In this document: one piece after another, positions 1 through 9,648 of the stretch
Numbering within the stretch: position 1 is the first letter of the stretch
Layout: every line of letters starts with the position of its first letter
NCBI GenBank assembly: GCA_029252265.1
Contig: JAQXBT010000013.1
Location: 1 to 64,000 of the forward strand
DNA length: 64,000 nucleotides
Source: Flavobacteriaceae bacterium
GTDB lineage: Bacteria > Bacteroidota > Bacteroidia > Flavobacteriales > Flavobacteriaceae
Direction of reading: 5' to 3'
The notes under the pieces: generated by a model
What the model was told of the DNA's origin: nothing
The model's database searches: none
The model's input: only the letters and a program-made list of their open reading frames with translations
Translations under genes and position numbers: made by a program

Positions 1-715
1 GGTTTAATTTAATTTGTGTGTGCGAGGCTTCAAAAATAGTTTTAGCAAAATCATACCAGCTAGCCACCCCTTCGTTGCTGTAATGATAAAGTCCAAAATT
101 AGTGTTTTTAGAACTTATAATTTTTAATATGACGTCTGCTAAATCGCCTGCATAAGTTGGTGTTCCTATTTGATCTGATACCACACTAATTTCATCACGT
201 GTCTCCGCCAATTTTAGCATCGTTTTCATAAAATTAGCACCATGCTCGGAATATAACCAAGACGTTCTAAGTATAAAATACGTTTCTAATGTTTGTTTAA
301 TTTCAATCTCCCCTTGAAGCTTTGACGCTCCATATACACTTATGGGTTTGGCGACATCTGTTTCGGTATAAGGTTCTTTTTTTTCACCATCAAACACAAA
401 ATCGGTCGAAATCTGAATTAAAATTGCGTCAAATTCGCTGCAAGCTATAGCTAAGTTTTTTGCGCCGTTTGCATTGATTTCAAAGGCTTTTTCGACGTCT
501 GACTCTGCTTTGTCAACAGCGGTATAAGCCGCACAGTTAATGCAGTAATCAATCTTTTTATTGGATTTAAAAAATGTGTTTACCTGATTTAAATCACAAA
601 TATCTAATTCTTTGTAATCTGTATAAATAAAATCTAAATCTTCATACTGCTTTGCAAGGTCTTTAATGCAACTTGCTAACTGTCCATTACTTCCGGTCAC
701 CAATACATTCCTCAT
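1..715 (-). CDS. rfbD: dTDP-4-dehydrorhamnose reductase, partial (continues past window start)
   Basis: Absent from the ORF track because it has no stop in the window. Reverse complement from 715 reads MRNVLVTGSNGQLASCIK (Rossmann GxxGQLG-like motif); overlaps the rfbC stop (ATGA) and completes the rmlBACD set. Confidence 0.9.
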   Translation of the reverse strand, partial: MRNVLVTGSNGQLASCIKDLAKQYEDLDFIYTDYKELDICDLNQVNTFFKSNKKIDYCINCAAYTAVDKAESDVEKAFEINANGAKNLAIACSEFDAILIQISTDFVFDGEKKEPYTETDVAKPISVYGASKLQGEIEIKQTLETYFILRTSWLYSEHGANFMKTMLKLAETRDEISVVSDQIGTPTYAGDLADVILKIISSKNTNFGLYHYSNEGVASWYDFAKTIFEASHTQIKLN

Positions 716-1257
716 ATAGATCTGTTTGAAAGTGTTGGCAATACTAAGTCTTTCTCTGAAACAATAAACTCATTGGCTGGTAGCCTCCAGTCGATCGCCA
801 AGGATGGATCATCATACCGAAGCCCTTGTTCTGACTCCTTGTTATAAAAATTATCACATTTGTAAGAAAAGATTGCGGTTTCGCTAAGGACTATAAACCC
901 ATGTGCAAATCCTCGTGGGACAAAAAGTTGTCTTTTGTTGTCTTCCGATAATTCAATTGAAAAATGCTTAGAAAATGTCGGAGACTCTTTTCTCATATCG
1001 ACGACCACGTCTAAGACCGTTCCTATGACGGCCCGCACCAGTTTAGCCTGAGCATATGCCCCTGTTTGAAAATGTAACCCTCTCAAAACACCTTTGGAAG
1101 AAAAGGATTCGTTGTCTTGAACAAAATCAACAGTCTTTCCAATTAATTCATTAAACTTGCTTTGATTGAAACTTTCGAAAAAGTAGCCTCTAGGATCTTT
1201 AAACACGTTGGATTCTATAATAAAACACCCTTTAAGTTTTGTTTCTTTGGCTGTCAT
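712..1257 (-). CDS. rfbC: dTDP-4-dehydrorhamnose 3,5-epimerase
   Basis: GCFIIESNVFKDPRGYFFESF...LRGLHFQ...FVPRGFAHGF is typical of RmlC. Confidence 0.96.
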   Translation of the reverse strand: MTAKETKLKGCFIIESNVFKDPRGYFFESFNQSKFNELIGKTVDFVQDNESFSSKGVLRGLHFQTGAYAQAKLVRAVIGTVLDVVVDMRKESPTFSKHFSIELSEDNKRQLFVPRGFAHGFIVLSETAIFSYKCDNFYNKESEQGLRYDDPSLAIDWRLPANEFIVSEKDLVLPTLSNRSI

Positions 1258-1258
1258 T

Positions 1259-2122
1259 TTATTTATTTAATAGTTGCATTAAATTTTGACCGTATCCGCT
1301 TTTTAATAAGGGCTCCACTAATGCTTTCAGTTGGGTCTCGTTAATGAAGCCCATTTCAAAAGCAACCCCTTCAATAGCGCCTACTTTTAATCCTTGACGT
1401 TGCTCTATGACTTCCACAAATTGCGAAGCTTGCATTAACGATTGAAAGGTCCCCGTATCCAACCATGCGGTTCCTCGGTCTAAAATACTGACACTAAGGT
1501 TGCCTTGTTTGAGGTATTCTTTATTAACATCGGTTATTTCTAACTCGCCTCTGTGACTCGGTTTGATGTTTTTCGCAATTTCGACGACCGTATTATCATA
1601 AAAGTAAATCCCTGGAACGGCATAATTCGATTTTGGGTGTTCTGGTTTTTCTTCAATAGATATCGCTTTGCCATCTTCATTAAATTCAACAACTCCATAA
1701 CGTTCTGGGTCATTAACTCTATACGCATAAATAATGCCGCCTTCGGGGTTATTGTTAGCCTGCAAAAGTTTTTCTAAACCTGTCCCATAAAAAATATTAT
1801 CTCCTAAAATTAGAGCGACCTTATCATTTCCAATAAACTCTTCGCCAATTAAAAAGGCCTCTGCTAAACCATTTGGATGTTCTTGTACGGCATATTCAAA
1901 TGAACAACCGTATTTTTTACCATCTCCAAGTAAGTTTTGAAATAATGGCAAATCTTTGGGGGTTGAAATAATTAAGACCTCATTGATCCCAGCATACATT
2001 AATGTAGACAACGGATAATAGATCATTGGCTTATCGTAAATAGGCATGAGTTGCTTACTTACAGACAGTGTTAAAGGGTGAAGTCGTGTTCCAGATCCCC
2101 CTGCAAGAATTATTCCTTTCAT
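1259..2122 (-). CDS. rfbA: glucose-1-phosphate thymidylyltransferase
   Basis: [39 protein letters not shown], the RmlA signature. Confidence 0.97.
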   Translation of the reverse strand: MKGIILAGGSGTRLHPLTLSVSKQLMPIYDKPMIYYPLSTLMYAGINEVLIISTPKDLPLFQNLLGDGKKYGCSFEYAVQEHPNGLAEAFLIGEEFIGNDKVALILGDNIFYGTGLEKLLQANNNPEGGIIYAYRVNDPERYGVVEFNEDGKAISIEEKPEHPKSNYAVPGIYFYDNTVVEIAKNIKPSHRGELEITDVNKEYLKQGNLSVSILDRGTAWLDTGTFQSLMQASQFVEVIEQRQGLKVGAIEGVAFEMGFINETQLKALVEPLLKSGYGQNLMQLLNK

Positions 2123-3172
2123 TTAACCTTTATTATATTGGTTATTATAATAGAACTGATACGCTCCGCTCGTCACATTTTTTAGCCAAACATCATTATT
2201 TAAATACCAGTCGATGGTAATAGCCAAACCTTCTTCAAAAGTAACGGTGGGCTCCCAACCTAATTCATTTTTTATCTTTGAAGCGTCAATAGCATAACGC
2301 AAATCATGCCCTGGACGGTCTTTTACGTAGCTAATTAGTTTTTCTGAATCGCCTTTCGGTCGACCGAGTTTTGCGTCCATTTGTTGACACAACACCCTTA
2401 CTAAATCTATATTTTTCCACTCGTTGAATCCACCGATATTGTAGGTTTCTTTATTTTTTCCTTTGTGAAACACTAAGTCAATAGCTATTGCATGGTCTTT
2501 GACATATAACCAATCCCTTGTGTAATCGCCGTTTCCATAGACTGGAAGTGGCTCATTGTTTATAATATTATTAATAAATAGCGGGATTAATTTCTCTGGA
2601 AATTGATTCTGCCCATAATTATTGGAGCAGTTTGTAATTACGTAGGGCATGTTGTATGTTTCTCCGTAAGATCTTACAATGTGATCTGAACTCGCTTTTG
2701 AAGCCGAATAAGGCGAGTTTGGGTCATAGGGAGTCGTTTCCGTAAACAGTCCAGTTTGTCCTAATGTTCCGTAAACTTCATCGGTGCTTACATGATAAAA
2801 TAATTTGTCCTGAAAATCACCTTGCCAAGTGTTTCTAAAGGCGTTTAACAGAATCGTCGTCCCAAGAATATTTGTTTTAATAAACGCTAAAGGATCTTTG
2901 ATGGACCGATCGACGTGAGACTCGGCCGCTAAATGGATAACGCTGTCAAACTTGTGTTTTTCAAACAGCTCGTTTATGAAGCTCTCGTCCGTAATATCCC
3001 CTTTAATGAAGGTGTAGTTTGACTTGGATTCAATCGTTTTTAAGTTCTCTAAATTGCCCGCATAGGTTAATGCGTCTAAATTATAAACGTGATACTGTGG
3101 ATACTTTTCTACAAATAAGGTTAGGACATGCGAGCCTATAAAGCCAGCTGCCCCCGTTATTAAAATAGTCAT
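2123..3172 (-). CDS. rfbB: dTDP-glucose 4,6-dehydratase
   Basis: ITGAAGFIGSHV...AAESHVDRSI...YSASKASSDH: extended SDR, RmlB. Confidence 0.96.
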   Translation of the reverse strand: MTILITGAAGFIGSHVLTLFVEKYPQYHVYNLDALTYAGNLENLKTIESKSNYTFIKGDITDESFINELFEKHKFDSVIHLAAESHVDRSIKDPLAFIKTNILGTTILLNAFRNTWQGDFQDKLFYHVSTDEVYGTLGQTGLFTETTPYDPNSPYSASKASSDHIVRSYGETYNMPYVITNCSNNYGQNQFPEKLIPLFINNIINNEPLPVYGNGDYTRDWLYVKDHAIAIDLVFHKGKNKETYNIGGFNEWKNIDLVRVLCQQMDAKLGRPKGDSEKLISYVKDRPGHDLRYAIDASKIKNELGWEPTVTFEEGLAITIDWYLNNDVWLKNVTSGAYQFYYNNQYNKG

Positions 3173-4242
3173 ACAGTCGTTTTATATTTTTCTAAAAATT
3201 TAAAAAATTCAAGTCCCAATAAAACAATGTAGGCAAGTAAAAACAAGACGATGGTATAATATAACTTAATATTAAGTTGTTTTCCAAAAAGGGTCTTGGT
3301 ATTGCTCGCAAACCCGGAGTCTTGCTTATTAGAAATGGTTTCAATGATAAATTGCTTATCCAGTAATTCTCTTTCTATTTCTACCAATTCACTCCTCAAC
3401 ACCAAATCACTTTGGTATAAATCGTATTCTTTGGTTTTATCGGTTTCGCCTGAGCCTTCAAAAGTGATGCCAATTTCAGAAGCTTTATCCGAACTCAGTC
3501 CTTGTTCTAAAACGCGTTTGTAAGTGCTTTGAAGCGAATCTGATTTAACCAGTGCTAATTCCAAACCTTCCTTGGTTTTGTTGAGACCTGCAATGTCTTT
3601 GTTCTGCTCGTTTATAAAAAAAGGATTGGAGTTAATGGACTCAACAATACTTTCAAAAACAGATTTAAAACTATTTCTTTGAGTCGAATTGATCTTTACT
3701 TGCTGATATTTGTGCGTGTAGTCTTCATTGTTTTGCAAGAAGTCTTCATACTCAATTTTGGTTGCAGCCAAGGAATCTAGTTTTTTAACGTAATCGTTAA
3801 ACGCCAAAAGTTTGTCGTTTTCACTCACCACTGGTTCTACTTGAAATGATATAATCGATTCAGCCTTCTCTTCCTCTAAATTTAAAACTGATCCTAGAGT
3901 TTGAAAATCCCCTTGTCTTACCAAATCGTTGTAGTAACTTACGGAGTTATATAGGTTTTCTCCTGTTGGATAATTTTGCACAACGGTCACCGAAGACTCA
4001 TATTTAGGTGCTGCCGATTTACTGTTTAACACCCCATAGACAAATCCCAAAATCGCCGCTAATGCAAGAATAATAAGTCTTTTTTTTACGAAAAAAACGA
4101 GCCATACAAATGCTAAGAAAATGCTCTTAAAAATGTTATATATAAAGTTAAAAAAACGATCAAAGGCATTTCCAATAAGCTTAAAAAGTTGTCCTAAATC
4201 AACTTCTTCTGAAGTGTTGGGTGTATTTGAATTTGTACTCAT
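3169..4242 (-). CDS. Wzz/chain-length-determinant-like membrane protein
   Basis: N- and C-terminal TM segments with a coiled periplasmic region; overlaps rfbB by 4 nt. Confidence 0.7.
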   Translation of the reverse strand: MSTNSNTPNTSEEVDLGQLFKLIGNAFDRFFNFIYNIFKSIFLAFVWLVFFVKKRLIILALAAILGFVYGVLNSKSAAPKYESSVTVVQNYPTGENLYNSVSYYNDLVRQGDFQTLGSVLNLEEEKAESIISFQVEPVVSENDKLLAFNDYVKKLDSLAATKIEYEDFLQNNEDYTHKYQQVKINSTQRNSFKSVFESIVESINSNPFFINEQNKDIAGLNKTKEGLELALVKSDSLQSTYKRVLEQGLSSDKASEIGITFEGSGETDKTKEYDLYQSDLVLRSELVEIERELLDKQFIIETISNKQDSGFASNTKTLFGKQLNIKLYYTIVLFLLAYIVLLGLEFFKFLEKYKTTV

Positions 4243-4248
4243 AATCTA

Positions 4249-5934
4249 CTAATTAAAAATCTGTTGTAAAATTTGTTTGGTAATTAAATACGTTGGTTTG
4301 ACTCCACTTGATCCAAGCCCCCCAGAAGCCAATGTACTCCCTGTTTCGAGAGGGTTATCACTCGCATAATAAGCGTACCGTACTTTGACATTCGGGTTAA
4401 TACTGTGTCTTACCTTAGAGGCTGCTTGTATCGCTTTTTGATAATGAGCGCCCTCCATCTCCAGCCCAATAACATTCCAGGTGGAGTCGTGGAAAAACTT
4501 TAAAAGATCTTTATTTTGAAGAGATGTGCCCAAAACAGTCACCATCGTGCCTTCAAATGCTCTTAAATCTTTGGTATCAAAATCTTTAAGAGTTAACTCA
4601 TTTTTAAAAGGATAATTATCTGCGGTGCCTTCAAAGATATGAGCCGAGGGTATCATAATATCTCCTTTTGATCCTTCTAAAATCCCTGCCTTACCCATGA
4701 TAGAAATAGAATCTACGTTAAGGTGAATATTCCTATCAGCGGTTTTAAAAGGCTTTAACAGTTCATCAATCGTTTCATAGGCTTGCTCCCCAAAGGCGTA
4801 GTCCATTACAATAATAACGGGCGCATCTTTTGTGCTATCTAACTTGAATGATGTGTTTGAAAAATCGACCTTTGATGTATCAAATATTTGAACATCTATA
4901 TTGGTGCCTGAAGAGTCTTTTATGTCAATCATACCTTCTTGCAACGCTAATTGTTTCGTTTTGTTGCGAAGAGCTTGGTTTTCTTCTTTACTCAATTGCT
5001 CATACACCGTAAAAATATCATGTTTAGAACATAACGTTTTAAGGGCTTTGGGCGCATGAAGCGTATTCATTACACTGTGTAAGTTTGCCGAAATAATATG
5101 GATTGGACGATTGAGTAATTGGTGTTTCTGAAGCGTTTCTTTAATGGTGTTCGCCCAGACCTCTCCATGAATATGGTGTCCCAACCGCTCTCTAAGAACG
5201 GGACTAAAACTAATCGTTCTTTTAGAATTATCAACAATCTCTTCAATCGCACGCTTTCCGAGCCAATAAATGAGGTGTAAAAAATGGTCTGGTTGAGAAG
5301 GTGTCGAAAATTGATCGTAGACCTCTAAAATTTCTTCAAACGTTCGGCCTAAGATATTTCCGGTATGAGTAATGGCTAACTCACGTTCTTTTTGATTTAG
5401 TTTTTTCTTTGAAAGCACTGCCGTTTCCAGTTTAACCCAGTCTCTTGTGGTGGTTCCTTTGTCATCGATCACAACACGTTTTGCAATTTTATGAGACTCA
5501 ATAAACATAAATGTTAGATGCGTCAAGATATCATAAATCTCCGAACGTCCACGAGTGATCTCTATGTTCATTTGTTCAAAGTCGATACGGTAACAATCTC
5601 GTCGCCTTTTAGAAGGGATAATTACTTCAAAATGAGAATTACCAAATCCTTCAGCACTCGTTAAGTTGATTAAAATGCACTCTTCGATGCCCAGGGGCAG
5701 TCGGTCAACAACATAAAGCAACCCTTCTAATTCTGTCTTATCGCCTGCAATAGACCCATAGATTTCAGGTTGTAATTGAAGTAATGCTTGACGCAACGTT
5801 TCTCCAGAGACCCCCATTGGCTTATAGAACCCTCTGTTAAATAAGTGACGCATGGTCAAATACATGCGCTCAATCGCATGAGAGCTTTCTTGAGCCCTGG
5901 TGCGTATGATATTTTTAGTTTGATTTTGTTTCAT
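4249..5934 (-). CDS. Conserved Bacteroidota protein of unknown function (probably DUF6909 family) with nucleoside-phosphorylase-like C-terminal motifs
   Basis: 561 aa; C-terminal half has ISIMGKAGILEGSKGDIMIPSAHIFEGT and GLEMEGAHYQKAI, resembling PNP/UDP-type phosphorylases. Confidence 0.6.
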   Translation of the reverse strand: MKQNQTKNIIRTRAQESSHAIERMYLTMRHLFNRGFYKPMGVSGETLRQALLQLQPEIYGSIAGDKTELEGLLYVVDRLPLGIEECILINLTSAEGFGNSHFEVIIPSKRRRDCYRIDFEQMNIEITRGRSEIYDILTHLTFMFIESHKIAKRVVIDDKGTTTRDWVKLETAVLSKKKLNQKERELAITHTGNILGRTFEEILEVYDQFSTPSQPDHFLHLIYWLGKRAIEEIVDNSKRTISFSPVLRERLGHHIHGEVWANTIKETLQKHQLLNRPIHIISANLHSVMNTLHAPKALKTLCSKHDIFTVYEQLSKEENQALRNKTKQLALQEGMIDIKDSSGTNIDVQIFDTSKVDFSNTSFKLDSTKDAPVIIVMDYAFGEQAYETIDELLKPFKTADRNIHLNVDSISIMGKAGILEGSKGDIMIPSAHIFEGTADNYPFKNELTLKDFDTKDLRAFEGTMVTVLGTSLQNKDLLKFFHDSTWNVIGLEMEGAHYQKAIQAASKVRHSINPNVKVRYAYYASDNPLETGSTLASGGLGSSGVKPTYLITKQILQQIFN

Positions 5935-5952
5935 TGGTCGTACAAATATAAG

Positions 5953-7455
5953 CTAAATAGTCTGATTATTTTTAATCAGGGTGTCCGCTATTTTTCGATC
6001 GTTAGATAATCGCGGTGTTTTGTTCTGCCCGCCTAGTTTACCAATCGTCTTCATATAATTTTGAAAACCGTCTTTTTTAACCTGAGTGATTTTTAAAGGT
6101 TTTAAAACTTTTCCTTGAATCAGATCCAGATAATAACTATTTTGAAGCTGCAACGCTTGATCGATTTTAAGCTCAAAATTCTCAATATCTGATGGCGGGT
6201 TTTCAAACTCAACAAACCATTCGTGAAAGGGAAGCCCTTCTGATGGCGCGATCTGAGGTGCCACCGTAAATTCACTCACACTGATGTCCGTCGATTTCAG
6301 AGCGCTTAAAAGCGATTGCTCAACTTCCTTTGCAATTACATGTTCTCCAAAAGCAGAAATAAAATGTTTAATGCGACCACTAACAATCACCTTAAATGGC
6401 GCTAAGGAGGTAAACTGAATTGTATCCCCAATATTATAAGCCCAAAGACCCGCATTTGTTGAGATAATCATCACATAATTAACCCCTATCTTGACGTCTT
6501 TTAATGTCAACCGTTTGGGTATTGGATCAAAAAAAGTGTCTGCAACGATAAACTCATAAAACATTCCAGAGTCTAACTGAAGAAGCATTCCTTGGTCATT
6601 TTGTTGATCTTGAAATGCAAAAAAGCCTTCGCTGGCAGGGTAAAGCTCTACACTGTCCACTTTTCGACCTATTAAGGTTTCAAATTTGGATCGGTAGGGT
6701 TCATAATTAACGCCTCCAAAAATAAAAAGACTGAGATTTTTGAAAATATCTCCTACTTTTTGACCCTTTTCATCAATTAGTTTCTCAAAATACATTTGAA
6801 CCCAAGAAGGAATACCTGCAATTACAGACATGTCTTCACCAACGGTTTCTTGAACAATCGTATTGACTTTCGTTTCCCAGTCTTCAATACAGTTGGTTTT
6901 CCAAGAAGGAAGTCGGTTTTTTTGAAGGTATTTAGGGACATAATGTGCTACAATGCCTGATAACCGCCCCAGTTGAATGCCGTTTTTGGTGTCAAGAACA
7001 GGACTTCCTTGTAAGAAAATCATTTTTTTAGTAACGATCTGAGTATTTCCTGTTTGATGAATGTATAATAAAATAGCACTTTTAGCCGCTTCTATATGGC
7101 CCGGCATGCTTTCTTTGGTGATTGGAATGTATTTAGCGCCCGAAGTTGTTCCGGACGTTTTAGCAAAATATAGTGGTTTCCCCTTCCAAAGAATGTCTGA
7201 TTCCCCCGCCACAACCTTTTCTACGTAGGGTTTCAAGGCTTCATAATCACGTACTGGTACACGCTTGATAAAATCTTCATGAGTGTTGATGTTGGTGAAA
7301 TCATGCTCCTTTCCAAATTGCGTTGAGCGCGCTTCTGAAATCAAAGATTGAAACACTTTTTGCTGTGTTTCAATAGGGTTGGAGGCCCATTTATTAATTT
7401 TATTATACGTTTTGGCCGCGTATAATTTTGCGAAGAACGCTTTAAGTGATGGCAT
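5953..7455 (-). CDS. GH3 auxin-responsive promoter family protein (acyl-adenylating superfamily)
   Basis: FAKTSGTTSGAKYIPIT (P-loop of GH3/ANL), ELYPASEGFFAFQ, ISAFGEHVIAKEVE. Confidence 0.9.
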   Translation of the reverse strand: MPSLKAFFAKLYAAKTYNKINKWASNPIETQQKVFQSLISEARSTQFGKEHDFTNINTHEDFIKRVPVRDYEALKPYVEKVVAGESDILWKGKPLYFAKTSGTTSGAKYIPITKESMPGHIEAAKSAILLYIHQTGNTQIVTKKMIFLQGSPVLDTKNGIQLGRLSGIVAHYVPKYLQKNRLPSWKTNCIEDWETKVNTIVQETVGEDMSVIAGIPSWVQMYFEKLIDEKGQKVGDIFKNLSLFIFGGVNYEPYRSKFETLIGRKVDSVELYPASEGFFAFQDQQNDQGMLLQLDSGMFYEFIVADTFFDPIPKRLTLKDVKIGVNYVMIISTNAGLWAYNIGDTIQFTSLAPFKVIVSGRIKHFISAFGEHVIAKEVEQSLLSALKSTDISVSEFTVAPQIAPSEGLPFHEWFVEFENPPSDIENFELKIDQALQLQNSYYLDLIQGKVLKPLKITQVKKDGFQNYMKTIGKLGGQNKTPRLSNDRKIADTLIKNNQTI

Positions 7456-7466
7456 TTTGGTTGGCT

Positions 7467-8333
7467 TTAAAAATCAATAAAAGTTGAAGGGTTTAACGGA
7501 GTTCCATTATACCATAATTCAAAGTGTAAATGGGGACCTGTACTTAATTCCCCTGATGTACCAGAAACGGCAATGACCTCACGGGATTTCACAAAATCAC
7601 CTTGTGTTTTTGTAAGTGACGAATTGTGTTTGTAAACTGAAATTAATTCATCGCCATGATCAATAATAATGACGTATCCTGTATCTGAAGTCCAAGAAGA
7701 AAAAATCACTCGGCCATCCGCAGTGGCTTTTACAGGGGTGTTTTTAGGGACAATTATATCAACCGCAAAATGTGTTTCATTAGGATCAAATACAGCACTC
7801 AAAGAGCCATTAACTGGCGGAAAAAAAACAAAGTTTGTAATTGACGTTGCAGTATCAAACAAGTTGTATTTATCTTCATTGTTTATTTTTTCTCTTAAAA
7901 TTGAATCCGCCTGAGAAGGTTTTAAGTCCAAAATAGCGGCGTCTGATTGAGCAGCCTTATAAATAGAATCTTTATTAATCTCAACCGCACTAACTTCACC
8001 TCGCAAAACGCTTTTGACAGAATTAATATAAACATCGTTCCTATTAATTACGTTTAACAAAGAATCAGTTTTAAAATCAAGAGTCATTGCTTGCTTTTGA
8101 AGAGACGTAGATGAATAGCCGGGTATGTACTCTCGAAGCGGCGTAAAAGCAATAATAACAGAGGTGATCGCGACTAGAAAAACGGCCACTAAAAAACTTA
8201 TAACAAACACATTAAGACGAGTTAGCTTAACCGCTAATCGTTCTTCAAAAGTATCTTCATTTAAAACCACTAAGCGATACTTATGAAGAAGTTTTTTTTT
8301 GAATTTCTTTTTTTCTGAGTTTTTTCTACGCAT
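7467..8333 (-). CDS. M23 family metallopeptidase
   Basis: Single TM; HFAVDIIVPKNTPVKATADGRVIF...GPHLHFELW. Confidence 0.92.
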   Translation of the reverse strand: MRRKNSEKKKFKKKLLHKYRLVVLNEDTFEERLAVKLTRLNVFVISFLVAVFLVAITSVIIAFTPLREYIPGYSSTSLQKQAMTLDFKTDSLLNVINRNDVYINSVKSVLRGEVSAVEINKDSIYKAAQSDAAILDLKPSQADSILREKINNEDKYNLFDTATSITNFVFFPPVNGSLSAVFDPNETHFAVDIIVPKNTPVKATADGRVIFSSWTSDTGYVIIIDHGDELISVYKHNSSLTKTQGDFVKSREVIAVSGTSGELSTGPHLHFELWYNGTPLNPSTFIDF

Positions 8334-8422
8334 TTCACTACAAAATTAAATAAAAATTAAGCGATTCTTGTATTTATAATTGACTAAAGTTTGAAATACC
8401 TCTATATTTAAAGGATAATTAT

Positions 8423-8430
8423 TAACTTTG
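8423..8430 (+). promoter_or_regulatory. Putative Bacteroidota -7 promoter element (TANNTTTG) upstream of tatA
   Basis: TAACTTTG 20 bp before the tatA ATG; no well-spaced -33 TTG seen. Confidence 0.4.
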
Positions 8431-8450
8431 TAGTCTAAATTTATAGCAAT

Positions 8451-8636
8451 ATGAACACGTATATGTTACCTCTAGTTATCGGAGCACCGCAAATTATTTT
8501 GATTGTGGTTGTGGTTCTTTTGTTGTTTGGCGGCAAAAAAATTCCTGAACTGATGAAAGGTTTAGGAGGTGGAATCAAAGAATTCAAAAAGGCCAGTCAA
8601 GAAGAAACAAAAGACGCTGAAGAAAAAAAAGACTAA
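8451..8636 (+). CDS. tatA: Sec-independent translocase TatA/TatE family subunit
   Basis: [34 protein letters not shown]. Confidence 0.93.
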   Translation: MNTYMLPLVIGAPQIILIVVVVLLLFGGKKIPELMKGLGGGIKEFKKASQEETKDAEEKKD

Positions 8637-8637
8637 A

Positions 8638-8662
8638 TAAATCCCGGCTTAGCTGGGATTTA
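8638..8662. terminator. Bidirectional intrinsic terminator between tatA and DUF4837
   Basis: TAAATCCC-ggcttagct-GGGATTTA perfect 8-bp stem between convergent genes. Confidence 0.6.
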
Positions 8663-9637
8663 TTGTTTTATTCCGATCGATTGTATAATCGCTTCTAACT
8701 CAAAGACGTAATCGCGCTTTTGCACTGAGGGAGCAAACACAAAGCCTTCTGCAACTAAATAGCGATTATTTAGAGTGTCTTGTATCCAGTAATTGATGAA
8801 GGGTCCAGACATAAAAGCATCTTTTACTTGCCAAATACTTTTTGTTTCAAAACTGTTTAGGTTTGCAACTTTAGCCTTCCCAAAGAAAGCTGTATATGCA
8901 TTTTCAGTTGTCATATAACTTCCCTCTACGGGTCCTTCAATATATTGTTTCCCAATCGAGTCGCGTACTTTAATTACACGTTTTGCAAGCTCATCTTCTG
9001 TTAAACTTTTATCATAAGGAAGTGTATACAGCAATAAATTAACAGTCCCTGTTTTAATATCTCTTCGAATCCAGAAAAAATCATTTTCTTGTTTAGCAAT
9101 TCGATAAACAGACGGAAACTGAATATTTATCCCTAGTTGATTTGTGATCGATTCGGAATTAAATAATGCTTTTTTAGAGCGCCGCTGCTTTTCCTGAATC
9201 TCTTGTGCTTTAAAAGCTTTTTTTATTTTCGCCTGATTCGTATTAATCTGGTCAACAATCTCCTCATTTGTCATTCCATTAACAACAACCATTTTTTGAG
9301 GAGAAGCATACGGGTTTGTATAAAATTTTGTGGAAGGGGCGACTCCTTTCGTTATTTTTAAAACAAGTCGGGTATTTTTCACAAAGCCCGAAAAAACAGA
9401 GGATGGTATTTGGCGTAATGAAAATTGCGGCTCATCTTGAGGCAATCCGTATAAAGGAGCTCCAACAGTCGACCTTATGACTTCTCCTACAGATGAATCC
9501 CATAAGCTATTATCAATCACCACCGATAAGTCATTAATATTTCCAGACGATTGTGGTTTGTAAACTTTTTTTGAGTTTGTATCCTGACAAGCCACAAATA
9601 CTAGAAATAAACATAACGCTTTTATACAAAGTCTCAT
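8660..9637 (-). CDS. DUF4837 family lipoprotein
   Basis: Lipobox LFLVFVAC; DUF4837-like sequence and standard neighbourhood. Confidence 0.8.
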   Translation of the reverse strand: MRLCIKALCLFLVFVACQDTNSKKVYKPQSSGNINDLSVVIDNSLWDSSVGEVIRSTVGAPLYGLPQDEPQFSLRQIPSSVFSGFVKNTRLVLKITKGVAPSTKFYTNPYASPQKMVVVNGMTNEEIVDQINTNQAKIKKAFKAQEIQEKQRRSKKALFNSESITNQLGINIQFPSVYRIAKQENDFFWIRRDIKTGTVNLLLYTLPYDKSLTEDELAKRVIKVRDSIGKQYIEGPVEGSYMTTENAYTAFFGKAKVANLNSFETKSIWQVKDAFMSGPFINYWIQDTLNNRYLVAEGFVFAPSVQKRDYVFELEAIIQSIGIKQ

Positions 9638-9648
9638 TGAATCGTTTT

